A stretch of DNA of 10,902 nt. Origin: CANNDT01 sp945876205 (GTDB taxonomy: Bacteria; Acidobacteriota; Vicinamibacteria; Vicinamibacterales; UBA2999). The stretch lies in the NCBI GenBank assembly GCA_947503365.1, contig CANNDT010000127.1, forward strand, positions 1-10,902, read 5' to 3'. Below, piece after piece: positions 6,199 to 10,902 of this stretch. Below the pieces are notes generated by a model. That model was given only the letters and a program-made list of their open reading frames with translations. It was not told where the DNA came from and ran no database searches. Each line of letters begins with the position of its first letter. The stretch's first letter is position 1. A program made the position numbers and the translations under genes.

Positions 6199-7370
6199 TG
6201 TCGTTGGCGGATCACCGCAGGACCACCCTCGTGCGCGGCGGCACGTTTGGGCGGTATCTCCCCAGCGGCCATCTCGTGTACGTCAGCCAGGGCACGCTGC
6301 TTGCGGTCCCGTTCGACGTGGATCGGCTCGAAGTGCACGGGACGCCAGTCCCCGTCCTCGATCAAGTCAGCTACAGCCCCGCAGACGGGTCGGCGCAGTT
6401 CGCGTTCTCCCACACGGGCACGCTGCTGTACCGCAGCCGCGGCGGAGGCGGCCTCCTCACGGTGGCGTGGCTGGATGGCAACGGGAAGACGCAGCCGCTG
6501 CTCGCCAAGCCGGGCTTCTATGGGCGTCCGAGCCTGTCACCAGACGGGCAGCGCCTGGCTCTCGAGGTGTCCGATGGATCGGGCACGGCCCTCTGGGTCT
6601 ACGACTGGCCCCGCGACACGATGACGCGCGTGACCTTCACCGGAACCGCCTTGGGGCCCCTCTGGAGCCCGGACGGGCGGTACCTCGCGTTCCGCGTGGT
6701 GGGCGAAGGCATGTCGGTGATCCGGGCCGACGGATCGGGCCAACCGCAACCGTTGACCCAGAGCAAGAACTCCCAGTATCCGTGGTCCTTCACGCCCGAC
6801 GGCAAGCGACTGGCGTTCCATGAACAAAGTGGCGGGACGACCACATGGGATCTCTGGACCGTACCGCTGGAGAGCGAGGGCGCGGGCCTGCGGGGGGGAA
6901 AGCCGGAGGTGTTCCTGCAGAGCCCGGCGGACGAGCGGTCCCCGGCGATTTCTCCCGACGGGCGGTGGCTGGCCTACACGTCCGATGAGTCGGGGACCTA
7001 CCAGGTGTACGTGCGCGCGTTTCCGAACTCGGGCGGCAAGTGGCAAATCTCAAATAGCGAGGGCACATACCCGATGTGGTCGCGCACCGGGCACGAGCTG
7101 TTCTTCGAGACGCTCGATAACCACATCATGGTGGCCACCTATACGGTGAAGGGCGAGTCCTTCGTGGCCGACAAGCCGCGCGTGTGGTCGCCGCAGCGCC
7201 TCGGGGGCGCCGCCAACGCTCTGAAGAACGTCGATCTCGCGTCCGACGGTAAACGCATCGTGGCGCTGATGCCGGTCGAGACAGCGGACGGCCAGAAGGC
7301 GCAGAGCCACGTCACCTTCCTCGAGAACTTCTTCGACGAACTGCGCCGCAAGGCGCCGGTGGGTCGATAG
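6177..7370 (+). CDS. TolB/PD40 beta-propeller protein, probably the 3' remnant of a Ser/Thr kinase gene
   Basis: The 397 residues form a six-bladed-type propeller of WD40-like PD40 repeats: SPDGQRLAL (121), SPDGRYLAF (164), TPDGKRLAF (206) and SPDGRWLAY (259), each preceding a beta strand. The start VRGGTFGRYLPSGHLVYVSQGTLLAVPFD and the segment SGTYQVYVRAFPNSGGKWQIS are typical of the sensor half of large acidobacterial protein kinases with a C-terminal TolB-like domain. The kinase domain, the transmembrane helix and any signal peptide are missing. The frame opens only at TTG 6177, inside the metalloprotease remnant, with no ribosome binding site. ATG 6198 is an alternative start. The gene is therefore probably truncated at its 5' end by a recombination junction near 6180-6200 and may not be expressed. 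The 3' end looks complete. Confidence 0.72.
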   Translation: MVANPDVMSLADHRRTTLVRGGTFGRYLPSGHLVYVSQGTLLAVPFDVDRLEVHGTPVPVLDQVSYSPADGSAQFAFSHTGTLLYRSRGGGGLLTVAWLDGNGKTQPLLAKPGFYGRPSLSPDGQRLALEVSDGSGTALWVYDWPRDTMTRVTFTGTALGPLWSPDGRYLAFRVVGEGMSVIRADGSGQPQPLTQSKNSQYPWSFTPDGKRLAFHEQSGGTTTWDLWTVPLESEGAGLRGGKPEVFLQSPADERSPAISPDGRWLAYTSDESGTYQVYVRAFPNSGGKWQISNSEGTYPMWSRTGHELFFETLDNHIMVATYTVKGESFVADKPRVWSPQRLGGAANALKNVDLASDGKRIVALMPVETADGQKAQSHVTFLENFFDELRRKAPVGR

Positions 7371-7500
7371 CGTCAGCCTGCTGAGGGTTGCCGCGCGCTG
7401 CCGGATTACTCCTGTGTAGTCGGCACGGCTACCGTTTACCGAAACCCGCGCCGGGAGTCTTTCCGTGCACTCTCAAGCAGCCGAGCGGTCTGTCCTCAGG

Positions 7501-7527
7501 GCCGAGGGCGGACGCGCCGCCCTCGGC
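7501..7527 (-). terminator. Terminator-like hairpin downstream of the recombinase gene
   Basis: A perfect 10-bp stem (GCCGAGGGCG 7501-7510 with 7518-7527) has a 7-nt loop, 7 bp past the recombinase stop. There is no T-run on either side, so termination would not be classically intrinsic. The rest of 7371-7534 shows no gene. Confidence 0.5.
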
Positions 7528-7534
7528 GTGGACA

Positions 7535-8482
7535 CTACGTGACGCATTCTGGCTCGATGCCGAGCGTGTCGTTGACGGCGTAGCGTAGCTTCTGCTTGCA
7601 CCCCAGATACCGTTCCGTCGTCTGGATGGACACGTGCCCGAGCAGGAACTGAATCTGATCGAGTTCACCGCCCGAGAGATGGCAGAGACGGGCACACGTC
7701 CGTCGTAGATCGTGCGGCGCCAGCTTGGCAATGTCCGCGCGTCGGGCCGCCGCGCGCACCACCCCCCAGATCACCTTCGGGCTCATCCCGTGCCCCCACA
7801 CCACGCCAGCTTTGTTAATCGCGCGGAACACCGGGCGCGTGGTGATCCCCGCCGCCGTCGTCCAGATATCGACCGTGGCTTTGACCCAGGCGGGCATGGG
7901 CACGGTTCGAATGTGCCCGGCCTTCCCGTGTAAGTCGGCGATCACCCAGTGGTCCTCCCGTTGTTGAATCGTATCGAGCGTGAGCGCCAAGAGTTCGCCT
8001 CGTCGCAGGCCACAACCGATCAACATGGCGAGCATGGCGTGATCCCGTTGCGCCCGCAGCCCGTCAGGCGCTGCGGGGTGGAGCAGTCGTCGGCCTTGTT
8101 CCACCGTCAGCCAGTTGCCAACGCGCACGCCCAAGCGCCGGACGCCTTTCACGCGGCGAATCCCCGCCGCGAGATCGGGGCTGAGCAGACCCGCATCGGC
8201 GGCTTCGTACGCGACCCGTCGCACCGCCGCGAGCCGGAGGTTGATGGTGGTCGGGGCGTACGGCCGTAGCTCCAAGTGCATCCGATAGCGCAGCACGACG
8301 GTGCGATTGAACGCGAGACGCGGTTCGGAACAGTACCAGTGAACGAACTCGTCGATGGCGTGGTCATAGGTGCGTTGACCGCTGAGCGACGACAGGCTGT
8401 TGAGGACGGCCCGCTTCGCCTGTTCGAGATCGGGGAGTGCGAGAACGCGCTTCGGCGATTTCTTCTGACGTGATTTCGACAT
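7535..8482 (-). CDS. Tyrosine recombinase / integrase
   Basis: This 315-residue protein cuts and rejoins DNA at specific sites through a covalent 3'-phosphotyrosine. The N-terminal SAM-like core-binding domain spans about residues 16-105 (QRTYDHAIDEFVHWYCS, LRLAAVRRVAYEA). The catalytic domain carries all expected residues: R160 in GCGLRRGEL, K187 in HGKAGHIR, H257 and R260 in HDLRRT, H283 in LLGHVSIQTT and nucleophile Y292 in ERYLG. The insertion typical of integron IntI proteins is absent, so it belongs to the Xer/phage-type group. AGGAGG precedes ATG 8482 by 9 nt, within a hairpin (8483-8509). Its position next to the right repeat makes it the likely integrase of the island. Intact length and motifs suggest that it is functional. 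Confidence 0.92.
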   Translation of the reverse strand: MSKSRQKKSPKRVLALPDLEQAKRAVLNSLSSLSGQRTYDHAIDEFVHWYCSEPRLAFNRTVVLRYRMHLELRPYAPTTINLRLAAVRRVAYEAADAGLLSPDLAAGIRRVKGVRRLGVRVGNWLTVEQGRRLLHPAAPDGLRAQRDHAMLAMLIGCGLRRGELLALTLDTIQQREDHWVIADLHGKAGHIRTVPMPAWVKATVDIWTTAAGITTRPVFRAINKAGVVWGHGMSPKVIWGVVRAAARRADIAKLAPHDLRRTCARLCHLSGGELDQIQFLLGHVSIQTTERYLGCKQKLRYAVNDTLGIEPECVT

Positions 8483-8509
8483 CGGTGACGGCCTCCTGCG
8501 CCGTCACCG
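8483..8509 (-). promoter_or_regulatory. Hairpin presenting the recombinase ribosome binding site
   Basis: A perfect 10-bp inverted repeat (8483-8492 with 8500-8509) abuts the recombinase start codon directly. On the transcript the 7-nt loop is GCAGGAG, so nearly all of the AGGAGG ribosome binding site sits in the loop. It could tune translation of the recombinase, or as DNA serve as an operator for autoregulation. The geometry is seen directly; the function is inferred. Confidence 0.55.
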
Positions 8510-8623
8510 TGAGCCTCTCGGCCGCGCACCGCTTCCAGGACAGGACGTGACGCTTCTACCCGTCTGGTACGCCCGCGTGGCGAGCGGTGGTGGGCGCTAC
8601 TGGTGGGCGCACCTCGACTTCAC

Positions 8624-8658
8624 CCCTATAAACATTAGGCGGACTATCCCTGGAAATC
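8624..8658 (+). repeat. Right element-end motif beside the attachment repeat
   Basis: CCCTATAAAC (8624-8633) and CTATCCCT (8644-8651) lie 7 nt before the comEA-derived core, the same order and near-same spacing as at 4091-4119. The middle differs: ATTAGGCGGA here, CGC in the other copy. It lies in the 149-bp space between the recombinase hairpin and the repeat, where a promoter for the recombinase would also be expected; only weak -10-like matches (TTTATA on the minus strand) are visible. Confidence 0.55.
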
Positions 8659-8771
8659 AGATCGAGGACCTGATGAACGTGCGGGGCGTCGGTGAGAAGA
8701 GCTTTCTCAAGCTGAAGCCGCTCGTCAGCGTGGCGGTGCCGAAGACCGATCGCGCCGCCGCGCAGAACTAG
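8659..8771 (+). pseudogene. comEA: Headless 3' fragment of comEA (right copy of the direct repeat)
   Basis: The first 102 bases equal 443-544, followed by a diverged ending (AAAQN instead of AAVQD) and a stop at 8769-8771. It encodes only the second hairpin (VRGVG) and tail of the ComEA domain; the signal peptide and first hairpin are missing. The reading frame happens to stay open upstream to 8547, but that part is element sequence unlike ComEA. Its adjacency to selO suggests this is the original chromosomal 3' end of comEA, displaced by the insertion. Confidence 0.85.
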
Positions 8772-8794
8772 GCTGAACGAGCTCGCTATCTATG

Positions 8795-8824
8795 AGGTCG
8801 CGGCCGCGCGTGCGGCCGCGGCCT
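8795..8824 (+). terminator. Hairpin between the comEA fragment and selO
   Basis: A 13-bp stem (8795-8807 with 8812-8824, one G-T wobble) closes a GCGT loop. It is the homologue of the hairpin at 577-606 and lies 21 bp upstream of the selO start. It could end comEA transcription or sit in the selO leader. Confidence 0.55.
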
Positions 8825-8845
8825 CACGACGAATGCCCGCCCGCT

Positions 8846-10303
8846 ATGATGGTGACCATGGCAGGCTGGCGTCTCGAGCACACCTACGCGGAGCTGCCGC
8901 AGCTCTTCTACTCGCAGGCGGCACCAACTGCGGTCCGCGAGCCGCGCCTGGTGGTGTTCAACCGGCCGCTGGCGATCGCGCTTGGACTCGAGCCGGAGAC
9001 GCTCGAGCGGGATGGCGCCACGATCTTCGCTGGCAATGCGCTGCCCGAAGGCAGTCGACCGATTGCGCAGGCGTATGCCGGGCACCAATTCGGCCACTTC
9101 ACGCCGCTCGGCGATGGCCGCGCCATCCTGCTCGGCGAGCAGATCACGCCGACCGGCGATCGCGTGGACATTCAACTGAAAGGCGCCGGGCCGACGCGAT
9201 TCTCCCGGCGGGGTGACGGGCGCGCTGCGCTCGGACCCATGCTGCGGGAATACATCATCAGCGAGGCGATGCACGCGCTCGGCATTCCGACCACGCGAAG
9301 CCTGGCAGTGGTGACGACGGGCGAGCCTGTGTATCGAGAAGCGGTGCGTGAGGGCGCCGTGCTCACGCGCGTGGCGGCGAGCCATATCCGCGTCGGCACG
9401 ATGCAGTGGGCCACGGCACAGGGTGACGAGAGCGCCACGCGCGCGCTTGCGGACTACACACTGGCGCGACACTATCCGGACCTCGCCGGGTCGCCGGAGC
9501 CGTATATGGCGCTCTTCGACGCGATCCTGGCACGGCAAGCGTCCTTGATTGCCCGCTGGCAGCTGGTGGGCTTCATCCACGGCGTGATGAACACCGACAA
9601 CATGGCTCTCTCAGGCGAAACGATCGACTACGGCCCGTGCGCGTTCATGGACGCCTACGATCCCGCCACGGTCTTCAGCTCCATCGACGCGGGCGGGCGA
9701 TATGCCTATGGGAACCAGCCGCCGATCGCGCAGTGGAACCTCGCACGGCTGGCCGAAGCGATGCTGCCGCTGCTCGATCCCGACGTCGATCGAGCGGTGG
9801 AGCGGGCCACGGCGGCGCTTGAACGCTTCCCCAGCCAGTTCGAGCAGCACTGGCTCGACGGCATGCGAGCGAAGCTTGGGCTGTTTACGCAGGAAGGCGA
9901 TGATGCGGCGCTCGTCAACGACCTGCTCGTCTGGATGCACCGGCGGTCTGCCGACTTCACGACCACCTTCCGCTTGCTCATGAACGGGCGCCTGACCGAG
10001 GAGACCGCGAACGCCGATCCCGACGTGGAGGCCTGGCATCATCGGTGGGAGGCGCGCCGCGGACGCCAGTCGCAGCCGCTCGCCGAGAGCAGATTGCTGA
10101 TGCAGCAGCACAACCCGGCGGTCATCCCGCGCAATCACAACGTGGAGGAGGCGCTGACGGCCGCGACCCGCGGGGACGATTTCTCCCTGGTGGAGCGGTT
10201 GCTCGACGTGTTGGCGACGCCGTACGACCACGAACGCGACCTGCCGATGTTCAGCGAGCCGCGCTCAGGCGAGCGGCCCTACCGTACGTTCTGCGGCACG
10301 TAA
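8846..10303 (+). CDS. selO: Protein adenylyltransferase SelO (YdiU family)
   Basis: SelO is a pseudokinase-fold enzyme that transfers AMP from ATP to Ser, Thr or Tyr of target proteins, linked to redox homeostasis. The 485-residue protein matches the family along its length: the opening LPQLFYSQ, IAQAYAGHQFGHF, LGDGRAILLGEQ, LKGAGPTRFSRRGDGRAALGPMLREYIISEAMHALGIPTTRSL in pieces, and the active site GVMNTDNM (D251, N252) followed by TIDYGP (D261), which corresponds to the catalytic Asp and metal-binding Asn/Asp of characterised SelO. The end YRTFCGT is the usual C-terminus, with Cys near the position of selenocysteine in animal SelO. Starts at 8846, 8849 and 8858 are all possible; no strong ribosome binding site separates them, and homology begins at about AGWRLEHTYAELP. 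It is intact despite the neighbouring insertion, although its promoter context has changed. Confidence 0.95.
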   Translation: MMVTMAGWRLEHTYAELPQLFYSQAAPTAVREPRLVVFNRPLAIALGLEPETLERDGATIFAGNALPEGSRPIAQAYAGHQFGHFTPLGDGRAILLGEQITPTGDRVDIQLKGAGPTRFSRRGDGRAALGPMLREYIISEAMHALGIPTTRSLAVVTTGEPVYREAVREGAVLTRVAASHIRVGTMQWATAQGDESATRALADYTLARHYPDLAGSPEPYMALFDAILARQASLIARWQLVGFIHGVMNTDNMALSGETIDYGPCAFMDAYDPATVFSSIDAGGRYAYGNQPPIAQWNLARLAEAMLPLLDPDVDRAVERATAALERFPSQFEQHWLDGMRAKLGLFTQEGDDAALVNDLLVWMHRRSADFTTTFRLLMNGRLTEETANADPDVEAWHHRWEARRGRQSQPLAESRLLMQQHNPAVIPRNHNVEEALTAATRGDDFSLVERLLDVLATPYDHERDLPMFSEPRSGERPYRTFCGT

Positions 10304-10611
10304 CGCACACACCCGCCGCCCGAGAGGGCCGAGGCCGGTACCGGCGAGACGGTGTGGGTTCAGTCCGGCGCCGTCAAGGACGACATCGACGCGTATCTGG
10401 CCTGGAGGGCGAAGACCTCCGACTACCAGGGCGGAAGTACAGCTGGCAATTTGGGAAACGTGGCTCACGGCGAAGTGTGGGTGCCTCGTTCAAGGCGGCC
10501 AAGATCACAAGCGCTGCACCTGTTGAACCTGTTCGCGGTGCTCTACCCGTATCTGCCCAACCCGGTGCTCGAGCTCAAAGATCGGTCGCCGCCGTGTGCG
10601 GCCGCGTACCT
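10304..10611. other. Unassigned stretch between selO and the binding-protein gene
   Basis: A plus-strand frame starting at GTG 10352 stays open to 10795 but has no ribosome binding site and overlaps the opposing binding-protein gene in its last third. Its first 85 codons (VWVQSGAVKDDIDAYLAWR and onward) have protein-like composition, but I do not recognise a family. It may be a decayed gene fragment. A 12-bp palindrome GCCGGTACCGGC lies at 10334-10345. Nothing firmer can be supported. Confidence 0.3.
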
Positions 10612-10902
10612 CTATCGCGCCGCAGGCGGACGGAGGCCTTCCTCTTCCAGCATGGCCCGCCCCTTGGGACTGGTGAGCAGCTCGGCAAACCCCTTGGCCG
10701 CGGCCGAGGCGCTGGCGCGGTACCAGAGTGAATACGTCGTCGCCAGGTCAAACTCCGGTGGGAAGGGGCCGACGAGCGCCGCGCGGTTCGCTTGAACGAT
10801 CTCGCTCGTCTGTGTCACGCCCAGGTCAACCTGTCCTTCCAGCACGAGACGCATGGTCGCCACGCCGTCCGGTGCGAGCGTCGCCTTCTTCAGTACCTCG
10901 TT
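10612..10902 (-). CDS. ModA-like ABC transporter substrate-binding protein, C-terminal part
   Basis: The frame is open to the window edge, so only the last 96 residues are seen and the start lies beyond 10902. The segment VLEGQVDLGVTQTSEIVQ, followed by LVGPFPPEFDLATTYSLWYRA and a helix ending AAKGFAELLTSPKGRAMLEEEGLRPP, matches the C-terminal lobe of periplasmic binding proteins of the ModA (molybdate) type: the GELGVTQ-like strand, the PLP-like loop and the closing helix with a final EEGL-P. ModA homologues bind molybdate or tungstate, but related proteins bind other oxyanions or small organic ligands, and the N-terminal ligand residues are outside the window. It runs towards selO on the opposite strand. 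Confidence 0.72.
   Translation of the reverse strand, partial: NEVLKKATLAPDGVATMRLVLEGQVDLGVTQTSEIVQANRAALVGPFPPEFDLATTYSLWYRASASAAAKGFAELLTSPKGRAMLEEEGLRPPAAR

Larger units (their letters stand above)
443..8760. mobile_element. Putative tandem integrative element inserted in the 3' end of comEA
   Basis: A perfect 102-bp direct repeat brackets about 8.1 kb. The left copy is the 3' end of intact comEA. The right copy is a headless comEA fragment next to intact selO. A tyrosine recombinase gene (7535-8482, minus strand) lies 177 bp inside the right repeat, as expected for an integrase beside its attachment site. A third, short copy of the repeat core at 4120-4135 splits the interval into unit A (ParB-fold gene, nuclease-like gene, methyltransferase) and unit B (sigma factor, cupin, gene scars, recombinase). 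Both units end with the same motif just before the core. No transposase, relaxase, replication or phage structural gene is visible, so transfer would need help or occur by natural transformation. Boundaries follow the repeats; the exact crossover position is unknown. Confidence 0.7.

Noticed and set aside
8624..8658. Xer dif-like site
   Set aside because: On the minus strand CCGCCTAATGTTTAT resembles part of a dif site (CGCATAATGTATAT), but the second arm does not match and the other copy at 4091 lacks this part.
7535..8659. Integron integrase with an adjacent attI/attC array
   Set aside because: The recombinase lacks the IntI-specific insert, the repeats are host-gene fragments rather than foldable attC sites, and the cargo units are multigene with mixed strands.
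443..8760. Simple tandem duplication of the comEA-selO junction
   Set aside because: The third core-only copy, the shared end motif and the adjacent recombinase are not explained by duplication alone.
8547..8771. A separate 74-residue gene
   Set aside because: It is element-end sequence that happens to stay in frame with the comEA 3' fragment; no ribosome binding site and no homology in its first half.
8786..9580. Long antisense reading frame opposite selO
   Set aside because: It is a GC-rich shadow of the selO codon pattern with no recognisable domain or start signal; the same holds for other long antisense frames in the window.
1..10902. CRISPR array or insertion sequence
   Set aside because: No series of short evenly spaced repeats and no transposase-like protein is visible.

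Overview
The window is GC-rich bacterial DNA. Several features point to Acidobacteriota or a similar soil lineage: a TolB/PD40 protein of the kind fused to Ser/Thr kinases, an ECF sigma factor with a Cys-rich C-terminal extension, and a comEA-selO gene pair. This assignment is inference only. The layout reads as a chromosomal comEA-selO neighbourhood split by about 8 kb of mobile DNA.

Left flank (1-646): a complete comEA-like helix-hairpin-helix gene (220-555), a strong hairpin (577-606), and a decayed copy of the start of selO. Right flank (8659-10902): a headless 3' fragment of the same comEA gene, the same hairpin, intact selO (8846-10303), an unassigned stretch, and the 3' part of a ModA-like binding-protein gene that runs off the edge. 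The two flanks share a perfect 102-bp direct repeat (443-544 = 8659-8760), followed by diverged homology to about the selO start codon. This is what integration into the 3' end of a conserved gene leaves when the element brings a replacement 3' end.

Between the flanks are two units, separated by a third, short copy of the repeat (core 4120-4135). Unit A (about 650-4119) holds three tightly coupled genes: a ParB-fold protein (frameshifted as read), a probable PD-(D/E)xK-like nuclease, and a DNA methyltransferase. This looks like a restriction-modification or defence cassette that I cannot match to a named system. Unit B (about 4120-8658) holds an ECF sigma factor, a secreted cupin, a scar region (tRNA 3' fragment, metalloprotease fragment, truncated PD40 protein) and, at its right end, a tyrosine recombinase. 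The right ends of both units carry the same motif (CCCTATAAAC ... CTATCCCT), 7-8 bp before the comEA-derived core. The recombinase of unit B may therefore also have placed unit A, which has no recombinase of its own.

The most novel points are the comEA 3' end as a tandem integration target, the ParB/nuclease/methyltransferase cassette, and a hairpin that presents the ribosome binding site of the recombinase in its loop.
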